Assembly: GCF_026341775.1 (NCBI RefSeq)
Contig: NZ_JAPEOB010000001.1
Coordinates: 2,542,001-2,606,000, forward strand
Length of the DNA stretch: 64,000 nucleotides
Direction: 5' to 3'
Origin: Streptomyces sp. NBC_00654
GTDB taxonomy: Bacteria; Actinomycetota; Actinomycetes; Streptomycetales; Streptomycetaceae
Under the pieces are notes generated by a model, which ran no database searches, had not been told where the DNA came from, and was given only the letters and a program-made list of their open reading frames with translations. The translations under genes and the position numbers were made by a program. Below are positions 36,201 through 44,151 of the stretch, one piece after another. The first letter of the stretch is position 1. Every line of letters starts with the position of its first letter.

Positions 36201-38449
36201 ACACCGGCCGCGAGCGCCTCGGCGAGCAGCTCGTATCCGTCGATGTCCGCCCATCGTGGGCCGCCCACGTCAAGGGCCGCCGCGAGGAGAGGCATGGTCG
36301 CCCGGGAGCTGACCTGTGCGGTCAGCAGCGCCAGGAGCACATCGCGCCAGGCCGGATCACGCACGAACCGACGCACGGCGGCGAGCTGCTCGTCGGCGGG
36401 CAGCGTGGCGAGATACCGCCCGGCCAGGTGGTCGAGCACCACGCGATGCAGGAAGCCGCAGGAACCGGCGCCGTGCGACACGATCAGCCCGAACTCGTCC
36501 TCTGCCACGGCGAGGACCCCATCGGCGATCCTGCGGGCTTCGGCACGCTGATAGCCGAGGACTTCGTCGTCGGTCATCGACTCGACGACGAGCGCGCGCA
36601 ACTCCGGCTTGGTGACGGTGCCGGCCGGATCCTTGACGCGGAGGCGGTAGGCCACGGCGGCGAACAACGTGGTCATGTCGGTCGCCGACAGCAAGGCCCC
36701 TCGCGCGTGTGAGGCGCGCTGCCGCATCTGGGGATGCTTGGCGACGAGCAGCTCGACGAGCCGGGCGTAGATCTTGAACCGCTGACGCGGCAGGGGTTCG
36801 CCGCGCCATGTCGCGGCCAGCAGTGTCAGCAGGAGCGGGGACCTGGAGAGTTCGTCGAGTTCCGGGGTGGCCTCCAGCTGGTCGAGGAACGGTCCGACGC
36901 CGGCGCTCCATGCCGGGGGGAGGGCCCCTGCGGCATCGGGCCGTCCGGCCCGGAGGATCCCGGCGGCGATCGTCCGGCGCTGCCCGTCCGACAGCGGCGT
37001 GATCTCGGCCTGCTCCCACCGGCGCCTCCAGTTGAGCCGGTCGACCGCGTACGGGCGCGTGGAAAGGACCGCTGATGCCTGGGTGCGGCCGAGGAACGCT
37101 TCGAGGGTCCCGAGGGCGCGCTCGGCCGCGCCGACATCGCTCCACTCGTCGACGCCGTCGACGAGCAGCAGCAAGCGGTCGTCCCGGAGCGCGCGCCGGA
37201 CCAGCGGCCAGAGGTGGTCGGCGCTCTGCGACTTCAGCCAGGCTTCGGCGGCCGAGACGAGAGAGTTCTCGGTCGACGTTTCGAGGTGCCGGCACAGGAA
37301 CCCGAACGGCAGCCAGACCGGCAGGTCGCAGGCGTGTTCCCGTTGCAGCGCGATCGACTGGGGCCGGGTCGAGAGCAGGTCCGTCGCCATGAACCGCAGG
37401 AAGCTGGACTTGCCCACGCCCGGACGGCCGACGAGCAGCCGGTACTTGCCGCCCGCCAGCCACTCGTCGGCGGCGAGGCCGCCCGGGGTCGCCGACGCGG
37501 TCCGCCCGCCGCGCTCGAGCAGCTGACGGGCCGACCTGAACGACTGCCGGCGGGTGCCCAGCCGTGAGGCGAGGTAGGTGTGGCCGTCGCCCGATTCTTC
37601 CGCGGGGCGCCGCTCCTCCACGCCCGGCTCGGGCTGCTCGGCGTCGATCAGGTCGGCCCGTCGGCTGTGGGGATCGACGTCCAGGACGACGAACTCGCCG
37701 CCGGGCTCGGTGTCTTCGGCCGGATGGACTCCGCCCTGTGCGGAGAAGACGGCCCGGTAGAGAGCGCGCAGCCCCGCGCGCAGTTCTCCGCTGTCCTGGT
37801 GGGACAGGTTGTCCGCGAGGGCCTGGGACGCGTCCGGGCCGCAGAAGCGCTCCGTCCAGGTCCGGCCGAAGAAGTCGTCGACGATACGGGGACGGTCCTT
37901 CAGCAGGCCGGAGACCTCCTGAACGCCCCACGGAACGAAGGTGATCCCGAGCACGGCCAGCCGTTCGGTCTGCTCACGGATCGCGGTGTCCAGCTTCGTG
38001 TTCTGCAGGTCGAACGAGGTGGCGAAGTGGAACATCGACGTCCTGTCGGCCCATTCGCCCTTCAGCAGGTCGTCGACGGCCTTCGTGATCCTGTCCGCGG
38101 TCATCGTCCTGACCCGCCGGGACTGCAGGACGATGTAGTCCCGGCCGCCGGACCCACCGCCCGTCAGGGCGAGCGGCAGCCGGGCGTAGGCGTCGATCCC
38201 GGCCTGGGCCTGGCCCGGAACACCGAAGAGCTTGGCGTACTGGACGGGCCGGACGGTGTGCAGCAGCCTGAGGAACAGGCGCTCGGCGTCGGACCATTCC
38301 AGCTCGCCGATGGGCAGCACCTGCGCCCTGGTGTCGATCGGCGGCGCGGGCGGCGGACCCACGGGGGCGGACCACAGAAGCGCCTCGCCACGGTCCCGGC
38401 CCCCTGCCTCGCCACGGTCCCGGCCTCCCGCTCCGTCCGTGAACGCCAT
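33227..38449 (-). CDS. NACHT (STAND) NTPase with N-terminal PD-(D/E)xK-like domain and helical-repeat C-terminus
   Basis: This 1740-residue protein resembles Avs/bNACHT anti-phage proteins. Residues about 45-205 look like a restriction-endonuclease fold: GELEWSDAERLFLRLL, then GQAQAGID (Asp 86) and YIVLQSRR (Gln 109-x-Arg 111), where family members usually carry (E/Q)xK. The NACHT core has Walker A GRPGVGKSS (341-349) and Walker B LLLLVDGVDEW (426-436), with STRP about 30 residues later. From about residue 640 to the end runs a long HEAT/TPR-like alpha-helical array without recognised enzyme motifs, suited to sensing. ATG 38449 has a GAAGGGA site; an in-frame start at 38524 would add 25 residues. 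It stands alone on the minus strand and is probably an abortive-infection type defence gene. Confidence 0.82.
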   Translation of the reverse strand: MAFTDGAGGRDRGEAGGRDRGEALLWSAPVGPPPAPPIDTRAQVLPIGELEWSDAERLFLRLLHTVRPVQYAKLFGVPGQAQAGIDAYARLPLALTGGGSGGRDYIVLQSRRVRTMTADRITKAVDDLLKGEWADRTSMFHFATSFDLQNTKLDTAIREQTERLAVLGITFVPWGVQEVSGLLKDRPRIVDDFFGRTWTERFCGPDASQALADNLSHQDSGELRAGLRALYRAVFSAQGGVHPAEDTEPGGEFVVLDVDPHSRRADLIDAEQPEPGVEERRPAEESGDGHTYLASRLGTRRQSFRSARQLLERGGRTASATPGGLAADEWLAGGKYRLLVGRPGVGKSSFLRFMATDLLSTRPQSIALQREHACDLPVWLPFGFLCRHLETSTENSLVSAAEAWLKSQSADHLWPLVRRALRDDRLLLLVDGVDEWSDVGAAERALGTLEAFLGRTQASAVLSTRPYAVDRLNWRRRWEQAEITPLSDGQRRTIAAGILRAGRPDAAGALPPAWSAGVGPFLDQLEATPELDELSRSPLLLTLLAATWRGEPLPRQRFKIYARLVELLVAKHPQMRQRASHARGALLSATDMTTLFAAVAYRLRVKDPAGTVTKPELRALVVESMTDDEVLGYQRAEARRIADGVLAVAEDEFGLIVSHGAGSCGFLHRVVLDHLAGRYLATLPADEQLAAVRRFVRDPAWRDVLLALLTAQVSSRATMPLLAAALDVGGPRWADIDGYELLAEALAAGVALTPASQTDYIGRLVERVETHPSLRHRANLITSLTGVLASRAARPQLLPVMKRWLTAPRPDPSPSMWALRDLGIADDVASEYLLWGIRHPEDGVKVNAALAFAHRFGGRPGPSDRLTAFTETGPSSATQAAAVLALGNGWPDAPETAQVIDWARRQPSRALRLVGLHLVQRGTAGGDAALYRPEERDWLLSLLRREDHLSGPWPTADLVGIAAAGDAQAADFAWETLRTNGRNGGDRGLAWTLACNAFADDPRFKDWVAAQLADPGKRGLILYDVGMIPQRWRDDPAFAQALRPYVDTGLRNILPGRVAGLATALPPADARATLLRGLDASRPYAAARTLVERYADDEHVRAVLTGRLRGDFARAAPMAGVAIDVLGPEEGFALLVSLLRRPDADARTEMRVVVAEAVAHAWTRLETAARGTGAEAGAARETLAGYDPAEPAALCTAVKPRPLMWHVPAVISAWPGQPAVQEFTEQLIHDPRPLTSGIPDTIPAAVLRAYCGRTEAASRRILGNTLDLLKHIGPELREVLTYELARGSLAAADLIDVMTEWKNEPDTEIRRLSLIGLVQAVGLHQQAHIDGTGPGARTSGMEWLRAEITDELCAYGPELEERRQLAWIGMLMLGDLTLIDGIEETIGHSGEPGVELDALYDGDVDQILVGLVAENWDRLCAHFGDGVFDRLNGTSSRTRRTAAERRRHVMSALATVASRYPAIAEMLRREADTDAALRQDARFLLWAKEENRGDEGVLRAVVAKLGQPAHHQEDHVLESMLDRQSWNVSDEVFKEILTEDMADTRSGHVLASGELAAFAQIFPADSVSGAAFRDLETWFGTDPAHRGPRHWDETLAIAFGAAGPRDLPALATRAHSLFRMGLSDVHLPMFVKPLMRRLRRDTDAVEAFRAALRDPMGIREDSPVLAASWDPIADAYPQVRPVQRMYLFAVVLHRADALPRPDAAAAVRVLGSVSPDTVVHNPFTHHEGPLRLAVLDLVAR
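38382..38429. repeat. 24-bp in-frame duplication at the NACHT gene 5' end
   Basis: Two copies (38382-38405, 38406-38429) of a 24-bp unit encode GGRDRGEA twice (residues 8-23). They lie ahead of the nuclease-like domain in a linker-like N-terminus. Confidence 0.8.
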
Positions 38450-38524
38450 CGCTGTCCCTTCGCCGCTCAGCCCTGGTTCCGCTGTTCGCGGAGGGGCTCG
38501 TGCCGGATCCCCGCCGTCCGGCAC

Positions 38525-38889
38525 TGTCCCTCCGGGTCACCATGATCCCCGCCGGGCTGCGGGCGGGTGGCGGAGCGGCCGAAGGCGGAGACGGTTCCGC
38601 CGACGGGCGGTTGAAGGCGATGGCCCCCACCGCCCACGACGTCGGCGCGGCGACGGGTGGAAGATCTGTCGTACGGGCAGCGGTGGCGGATCGGGACGGG
38701 CGCGGTGGCCGTCGTCACCCACGACCGCCGGACGCGGTCCCGTTCCACCGGAGCCCGACTCTCCCTTCTCCCCGGACCACGGGCACATCACGGAGTCCCG
38801 GGCGGAGCACCTCGGGGAGGTGCGGCAGCCGTGCCGCCGCCGGGCGATCGCCCGGCGGCAGCACGACGACGGTCGCGGCGGGACGGCCT
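38525..38889. other. Gap between the NACHT gene and the ferredoxin gene, no gene seen
   Basis: No supported ORF is present. The stretch holds the ferredoxin-operon hairpin (38831-38864) and must contain the promoter of the NACHT gene. Confidence 0.5.
38831..38864 (-). terminator. 34-bp palindromic terminator of the P450 operon
   Basis: A near-perfect 34-bp palindrome (one mismatch pair) centred on GATC lies 26 bp beyond the ferredoxin stop on the minus strand, where the monooxygenase operon should end. Confidence 0.7.
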
Positions 38890-39084
38890 TCAGCCCTCCA
38901 CTTGGATGGCCAGGGCCGGGCAGACGATGGCGGCGTGGCGGACGCCGTCCGCGTCGTCCGCGGAGGGCGCGGCGTCCAGAAGTACGGCGATGCCGTCCTC
39001 GTCGCGCTGGTCGAAGACGTCGGGGGCCGCCATGACGCACTGGCCCGACGAGACGCACTTGTCCTGATCGAGAGTGACTTTCAC
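38890..39084 (-). CDS. 3Fe-4S ferredoxin for the adjacent P450
   Basis: This 64-residue ferredoxin has cysteines C10, C16 and C55 (DKCVSSGQC and IVCPALAI). The position where a fourth ligand would sit is Ser/Gly, giving the [3Fe-4S] type typical of Streptomyces P450 partners. It passes electrons from a reductase to the P450. ATG 39084 follows a AAGGAGCACGG site, and the P450 gene ends 61 bp upstream. Confidence 0.95.
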   Translation of the reverse strand: MKVTLDQDKCVSSGQCVMAAPDVFDQRDEDGIAVLLDAAPSADDADGVRHAAIVCPALAIQVEG

Positions 39085-39145
39085 CGTGCTCCTTGGTTGA
39101 GGGGGCGAAATGTGCTGGCCGTGTCATGCACCGTACCCGGCGGGG

Positions 39146-40369
39146 TCACCACGTAACGGGGAGTTCGTACACGCCGTACACGGAACCGTCGTGCTTGAAC
39201 GGGATGTCGTCCATCCCGGCCGCGAGGCGCAGGGTGGGGATGCGCCGGTAGAGGGTGCTGCAGACGACCTGGAGTTCCATCCGTGCCAGCGGCTGGCCCA
39301 GGCACTGGTGGACACCGAAGCCGAACGCCACGTGGTGGCGGGCGTCGCGGTGGATGTCGAGGCGGTCGGGATCGGTGAAGGCCTCCGGGTCGCGGTTGCC
39401 GATGTCGTTGGGGATCACCAGCCCGTCGCCCGCCCTGATGGTCCGTCCGGCCACGTCGATGTCCGCCAGTGCCACCCGGCGCCGTCCGCTGTGGGTGATG
39501 TGCAGATAGCGCAGCAGTTCCTCGACGGCTCCGGCGACCAGTGCCGGATCGTCCGTCTCCCGCAGCGCGGTCAGCTGCTCGGGGTGCTGGAGCAGGGCGA
39601 GCGTGCCGAGCGCGATCATGTTCGCCGTCGTCTCGTGACCGGCGATGAGCAGCAGCACCCCGGTCCGCGCCGCCTCCTGCTGGGTCAGCTCGCCCTGGTC
39701 GACGCGTCCGGCGAGACCGGAGAGCAGGTCCTCGCCGGGGTTCTTCCGCTTCCGGGACATCAGACCGTCGAGGTAGTCGGTCAGACGTCCCAGAGCGGCG
39801 CCGCGTTCCTCCGTCGTGGCATCGCGGTTGATGACCGTCCTGCTGTTGTCCTGGAAGAAGTCATGGTCCGCGTACGGGACTCCGAGCAGTTCGCAGATGA
39901 CGAGGGAGGGCACCGGCAGGGCGAACGCCTCCACGAGGTCCACGGGGCCGGGGGCGGCGAGCATGCCGTCGATGAGGCCGTCCACGATCCGCTGGACGCT
40001 CGGGCGGAGGGCCTCGACCCGTTTGATGGTGAAGGGCGCGGTGACCATGCGCCGCAGGCGGGCGTGCTCGGGGTCGTCCATCAGGATGAAGCCGACGCTG
40101 TTCGTCCTGCTGTCCGAGGGGCTGGGGTAGCCGGGCCGGGTGATGTCGGCGCTGACCCGTGGGTCGGCCAGGAGCGCCCGCTGCTCGGCGTACCGGGTCA
40201 CCAGCCACGGTGTACTGCCGTCCCACAGCCGGACCTTGGTGAGGGGCCCGGCCTGCTGCTGCTCCCGCAGGGCGGGCGGAGGGTCGAACGGGCATCCGGC
40301 GGCGCGGGACATCGGGAATCCGGGTATCGCGGCCTCGTGCTGTCCGGCCGGGGACAGGGTCTCTGCCAT
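39146..40369 (-). CDS. Cytochrome P450, CYP105-like
   Basis: This 407-residue soluble P450 has all the catalytic signatures. These are the I-helix LLIAGHETTAN, the K-helix EELLRYL (EXXR), and the heme loop FGFGVHQCLGQPLARMELQ, whose exact wording is characteristic of the CYP105 family (for example P450SU1 type). CYP105 enzymes hydroxylate xenobiotics and natural products. The N-terminus (ETLSPAGQHEA, FPMSRAAGCPFDPPP) also fits. It lies between ferredoxin and reductase genes, so the electron chain is complete in one operon. The substrate is unknown. Confidence 0.93.
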   Translation of the reverse strand: MAETLSPAGQHEAAIPGFPMSRAAGCPFDPPPALREQQQAGPLTKVRLWDGSTPWLVTRYAEQRALLADPRVSADITRPGYPSPSDSRTNSVGFILMDDPEHARLRRMVTAPFTIKRVEALRPSVQRIVDGLIDGMLAAPGPVDLVEAFALPVPSLVICELLGVPYADHDFFQDNSRTVINRDATTEERGAALGRLTDYLDGLMSRKRKNPGEDLLSGLAGRVDQGELTQQEAARTGVLLLIAGHETTANMIALGTLALLQHPEQLTALRETDDPALVAGAVEELLRYLHITHSGRRRVALADIDVAGRTIRAGDGLVIPNDIGNRDPEAFTDPDRLDIHRDARHHVAFGFGVHQCLGQPLARMELQVVCSTLYRRIPTLRLAAGMDDIPFKHDGSVYGVYELPVTW

Positions 40370-40388
40370 GACGTCCTTTCCGGGGGGG

Positions 40389-41585
40389 TTACGGGGTTAC
40401 GGAGCCGGGGGCGGCGGAGGCGTACGCGTCCACGAGGAGCTGCCGTCGCAGGCGTGCCTGTTTGGGCATGTTCCAGCCGAGCACGCCGGTGACGGTGCCG
40501 TCCCGGTGGTAGAGGGCGACGAAGCGCTGTTCGGCCATGTCTCCCTCGACGACGGTGAGTTCGGCGTCGGCGGACGGTGTTCCGTAGACATGGATCCGGG
40601 TGGCGTACTGCTCGGTCCAGAAGTAGGGGACCGGACGGTAGGGCCGGCCGTCGCCCAGGACGGTGCGGGCGACCGCCATGGCCTGTTCGGTGGCGTTGGT
40701 GCGGTTCTCCAGCCGCTGGAGCGTGCCGAGCGCGTCATGGTGCCAGCGCGCCACATCACCGGCCGCGTAGATCCCGTCGGCGGCACGGCACCAGGAGTCG
40801 CACACCAGGCCGTCGTCGACGCGCAGTCCACTGCCGCTCAGCCAGGCGGTGTTGGGGGTCGCGCCGATGGCGACCACCACCACATCGGCGGGCAGGGTCT
40901 CGCCGGAGTCGAGATGGACCCCGGTGACGCGTCCCCCGGCCGCGCGCAGGCCGCGTACCGCCGAACCGGGCAGCAGCCGCACGCCGCGGTCCGTGTGGAG
41001 ACGGGCCAGCCGCGCCGCCACCTCGGGGCCCAACTGGTCGGTCATGGGAGCGGACTGAGGGCCCACGAGAGTGACCTCGGCCCCCATGGAGCGGGCGGTG
41101 GCGGCGATCTCGCTCCCGAGCACCCCGTCGCCGACGACGACCAGGCGTGCCCCGGCGGCCAGTTCGCGGCGCAGGGCGAGCGCGTCGTCGAGGGTACGCA
41201 GGACATGGGCGCCCGCCAGGTCCGCCTGGCCGGGAAGCGTCCGGGGGCTCAGACCGGTGGCGACGACGACGGCGTCCGCGCGCAGGGTCCGCCCGGCTGC
41301 CGTGCGGACCGACCTGGCCCCGGCGTCCAGCGCCACGGCGGGCGAGCCGAGGACGAGTCCGGCGTCCAGCCGGGCCAGCGCCTGTGGATCGCGCAGCGTG
41401 GCGCGGGAGGGTTCCCAGTGCCCGGACAGCACGTGCTTGGACAGCGGTGGCCGGTCGTAGGGCAGGTGCGGTTCGGCTCCGAGTACGGTCAGCGCGCCCG
41501 CGTAGCCGAGGCGGCGCAGGGTCTCCGCGACGGTGAGCCCGGCGGCGGAGGCGCCGACCACCAGGATGTCGGAGGGGCCCGTCAT
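40389..41585 (-). CDS. FAD-dependent ferredoxin/rubredoxin-type reductase
   Basis: This 398-residue NAD(P)/FAD oxidoreductase has an N-terminal FAD-binding VVGASAAGLTVAETLRRLG, PYDRPPLSK, the NAD(P)-binding VVVGDGVLGSEIAATARSMG and the second FAD motif IYAAGDVARW. These are signatures of the reductases that feed ferredoxin-dependent P450s. A C-terminal reductase domain (YFWTEQYATRIHVYG) is present. ATG 41585 overlaps the stop of a 53-aa ORF (ATGA). The P450 gene starts 19 bp after its stop. Confidence 0.93.
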   Translation of the reverse strand: MTGPSDILVVGASAAGLTVAETLRRLGYAGALTVLGAEPHLPYDRPPLSKHVLSGHWEPSRATLRDPQALARLDAGLVLGSPAVALDAGARSVRTAAGRTLRADAVVVATGLSPRTLPGQADLAGAHVLRTLDDALALRRELAAGARLVVVGDGVLGSEIAATARSMGAEVTLVGPQSAPMTDQLGPEVAARLARLHTDRGVRLLPGSAVRGLRAAGGRVTGVHLDSGETLPADVVVVAIGATPNTAWLSGSGLRVDDGLVCDSWCRAADGIYAAGDVARWHHDALGTLQRLENRTNATEQAMAVARTVLGDGRPYRPVPYFWTEQYATRIHVYGTPSADAELTVVEGDMAEQRFVALYHRDGTVTGVLGWNMPKQARLRRQLLVDAYASAAPGSVTP

Positions 41586-41743
41586 GAGGTGTACCGGGTG
41601 ACGGCCGGGGCCGGGGCGGGGAGGGGGCACGGGGCTTCCCGCGCCCGCTTCCGTAAGGGCTTCCGTACCGGCTCCGGTAACGGACCGGCCGGGCGGGCTT
41701 CCAGCGGGGCGGCGGTGCCGCCCTCGTCCAATGTCGTTTTCAT
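41582..41743 (-). CDS. 53-aa Pro/Arg-rich small ORF coupled to the reductase gene
   Basis: ATG 41743 follows a strong GAGGAG ribosome-binding site at ideal spacing, and the TGA overlaps the reductase ATG in an ATGA. The peptide starts MKTTLDEGGTAAP and becomes Pro/Arg/Lys rich with a single Cys. No domain is recognised and there is no membrane segment. It may be a true small protein of the monooxygenase operon or a translated leader that drives reductase translation. The signals are good; function is unknown. Confidence 0.6.
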   Translation of the reverse strand: MKTTLDEGGTAAPLEARPAGPLPEPVRKPLRKRAREAPCPLPAPAPAVTRYTS

Positions 41744-41804
41744 AGGATCTCCTCTGCCGAGAGGTGGGCCCCGCGGTGCCGCGGGGCCCGGGCGGGCTGC
41801 CGGC

Positions 41805-42446
41805 TCAGGGGCCGGGCGTTACGGGGGCGAGCCAGATCGCGGTGATCGCGTCGATGAGACCGGTCGCGAACTCCCGCCAGCTGGCGCGTGCGGTGTGCGT
41901 GCCGTCGGCGAGGGCGCGTTCCCGCTCGGCGAGCATGTGCACCAGCAGGTTGCGGGCCATGTCGCCCCGCTCGATCCGTACCGGGAGCGGCAGGTCGAGA
42001 CACCGGTTGAGACCGTCCAGGGTCTGCTGGATGGACGGTCCGAACGTCTCGTCGACCATCACCTCGCGCAGGACCGGATCGGTCATCAGCTGCGCGCCGA
42101 ACCGGGCGTACCACGTCGGATACGGGAGCTCCGTCAGGTGCTCGGTGCTCGGGCGGACCAGGCAGGCCACCCAGTCCCGTACGTCGGTGGAGTCCCCGGT
42201 CCGTTCGAGCATGTCCCGGCGCAGGGTGTCCATCGGCTCGCTGTGCCGGCGGACGATGGCCCGCAGGAGGTCGGTCTTGGTGCCGAAGTGGTAGCCGACG
42301 GCGGCGTTGTTCCCCTGCCCGGCGGCCTCGCTGATCTGGCGGTTCGACACGGCGAACACACCGTGCTCCGCGAACAGCCGCTCAGCCACGTCCAGGATGA
42401 CTTCCTTCGTTCCGTCGGCCCGTTGGGAACGGACGGTCCTGGTCAT
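41805..42446 (-). CDS. TetR-family transcriptional regulator
   Basis: This 213-residue protein has the TetR helix-turn-helix (GTKEVILDVAERLFAEHGVFAVSNRQISEAAGQGNNAAVGYHFGTKTDLLRAI compresses the usual pattern) and a variable ligand-binding C-terminus. ATG 42446 has a GGAAGGAGA site; upstream in-frame starts add unrelated residues. It heads the minus-strand monooxygenase operon and faces an MFS exporter gene across a palindrome at 42508-42527, so it probably represses both and responds to a compound handled by them. Confidence 0.93.
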   Translation of the reverse strand: MTRTVRSQRADGTKEVILDVAERLFAEHGVFAVSNRQISEAAGQGNNAAVGYHFGTKTDLLRAIVRRHSEPMDTLRRDMLERTGDSTDVRDWVACLVRPSTEHLTELPYPTWYARFGAQLMTDPVLREVMVDETFGPSIQQTLDGLNRCLDLPLPVRIERGDMARNLLVHMLAERERALADGTHTARASWREFATGLIDAITAIWLAPVTPGP

Positions 42447-42507
42447 CGCGGTCTCCTTCCCGTCCCCGTTCCGCTGTGTACGAAGCCAGTGAATCAGCTT
42501 GCTAACG

Positions 42508-42527
42508 TAAGTCAAGCGAGTGACTTA
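42508..42527. promoter_or_regulatory. Perfect palindromic TetR operator candidate
   Basis: TAAGTCA, 6-bp spacer, TGACTTA sits midway in the 147-bp divergent gap between the TetR and MFS genes. It is AT-rich against a GC-rich background. Size and symmetry suit a TetR dimer. Confidence 0.75.
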
Positions 42528-42593
42528 AAACTCGCCCGGGTGCCGACTCCGTGTCGTCGGCGCGGCCCCGATACGTGAACAGCGGAGGTAGCA

Positions 42594-44132
42594 GTGGTGG
42601 CCAGCACTTCATCGCAAGCCGGGGAAAGCTCCGGGGACAGCCCCGACAGCCCCGGGGACAGTCCCGGGGGCAGCCCGCGGGAACCCTCGAAGGGCCTGGT
42701 GGCCGTGCTTGCCCTGGCCGGCGTCGTCGTCGCGCTGATGCAGACGATCGTGATCCCCCTGGTGCCCGAACTGCCCCGGCTCCTGCACGCGTCGGCCGCC
42801 GACACGACCTGGGCGATCACCGCCACACTGCTCGCCGGAGCCGTCGCCACACCTGTCATGGGGCGGCTCGGCGACATGTACGGCAAGCGGCGCATGCTGC
42901 TCGTCAGCCTGGGCCTGCTGGTGGCCGGTTCGGTCGTCGGCGCGCTCAGCGACACGCTCGTCCCGATGGTCGTCGGGCGGACCCTCCAGGGCCTGGCCGC
43001 CGGGGTCATCCCGCTGGGCATCAGCATCATGCGTGACGAACTGCCCGCCCACCGGCTCGGCTCCGCGACCGCGCTGATGAGCGCCTCGCTGGGCATCGGC
43101 GGCGCGCTGGGACTGCCCGCCGCGGCCTTCCTGGCCCAGCACATCGACTGGCACGTGCTGTTCTGGGGGGCGGCGGGCTTCGGTGTGCTCGCCGCCGTAC
43201 TCGTACTGACGCTGATACCGGAGTCGCCGGTCCGCTCCGGCGGCCGCTTCGACGTGGTGGGCGCCGTCGGGCTGTCGGCCGCCCTCGTGTCCCTGCTCCT
43301 GGCGATCTCCAAGGGCGGTACGTGGGGATGGGGCAGCGCGCTCACGGTCGGCCTGTTCTGCGCGGCCGTCGTGATCCTGCTGCTGTGGGTCCGGTGGGAG
43401 CGGCGCGTGTCCCGGCCGCTGGTCGACCTGCGTACCGTCACCCGGCGCCAGGTGCTCCTCACGAACGTCGCCTCGGCGGTGTTCGGCTTCGCGATGTTCG
43501 CGATGTCACTCGTGCTGCCCCAGGTGCTTCAGCTGCCGGAGGCCACCGGCTACGGCCTCGGTACGTCGATGGTCACCGTGGGCCTGGTGCTCGGCCCCTC
43601 CGGCCTGATCATGATGGTGATGGCGCCGGTCTCCGCGCACATCACCCGTACCAGGGGCCCGAAGGTGACGCTGATGGCCGGAGCCGTGGTGGTCGCCGCC
43701 GGATACGGCCTGAGCATCGGCCTGATGTCGGCGATCTGGCAGCTCGTGCTCGTCTCCACCGTGATCGGGGCCGGGATCGGGCTCGCGTACGGGGCGATGC
43801 CCGCCCTCATCATGGGCGCCGTGCCCGTGTCCGAGACGGCCGCGGCCAACAGCTTCAACACCCTCATGCGGGCCATCGGCACGACGATGGCCAGCGCCGT
43901 GGCGGGTGTGGTCCTCGCCCAGATGACCACCGCGCTCGGCCCGGTGTCCGTGCCGTCGGAGAACGGCTTCCGCACCGTCATGACCATCGGTGCCGGAGCG
44001 GCCCTCGTCGCCCTCGTCTTCGCCGCCTTCATCCCCGGCGGGCGCCCCGCCCGTCCGTCCGCGGACCTGCCCGCCGCCGCGGGGACCGGTGCGGCGGGGA
44101 CCGGTTCCGCGGCGGCACCCGTGAAGGGCTGA
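42594..44132 (+). CDS. MFS drug exporter, DHA2 (14-helix) type
   Basis: This 512-residue transporter has an N-terminal Ser/Gly/Asp/Pro-rich tail (residues 5-32, SGDSP-like repeats). Fourteen-helix MFS topology follows, with motif A GRLGDMYGKRRML and the antiporter motif region LGIGGALGLPAAAFL. It should export a drug or product by proton antiport. It is divergent from the TetR/P450 operon and probably co-controlled, fitting a modify-and-export unit. GTG 42594 follows GGAGGTAGCA; the next codon is also GTG. Confidence 0.93.
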   Translation: MVASTSSQAGESSGDSPDSPGDSPGGSPREPSKGLVAVLALAGVVVALMQTIVIPLVPELPRLLHASAADTTWAITATLLAGAVATPVMGRLGDMYGKRRMLLVSLGLLVAGSVVGALSDTLVPMVVGRTLQGLAAGVIPLGISIMRDELPAHRLGSATALMSASLGIGGALGLPAAAFLAQHIDWHVLFWGAAGFGVLAAVLVLTLIPESPVRSGGRFDVVGAVGLSAALVSLLLAISKGGTWGWGSALTVGLFCAAVVILLLWVRWERRVSRPLVDLRTVTRRQVLLTNVASAVFGFAMFAMSLVLPQVLQLPEATGYGLGTSMVTVGLVLGPSGLIMMVMAPVSAHITRTRGPKVTLMAGAVVVAAGYGLSIGLMSAIWQLVLVSTVIGAGIGLAYGAMPALIMGAVPVSETAAANSFNTLMRAIGTTMASAVAGVVLAQMTTALGPVSVPSENGFRTVMTIGAGAALVALVFAAFIPGGRPARPSADLPAAAGTGAAGTGSAAAPVKG

Positions 44133-44151
44133 CGCGAAGCGCCGCCGCACA

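Noticed and set aside
38500..39156. Plus-strand 218-codon frame across the ferredoxin gene
   Set aside because: It lies opposite a clear 3Fe-4S ferredoxin gene and a terminator palindrome and shows only low-complexity Arg/Gly residues.
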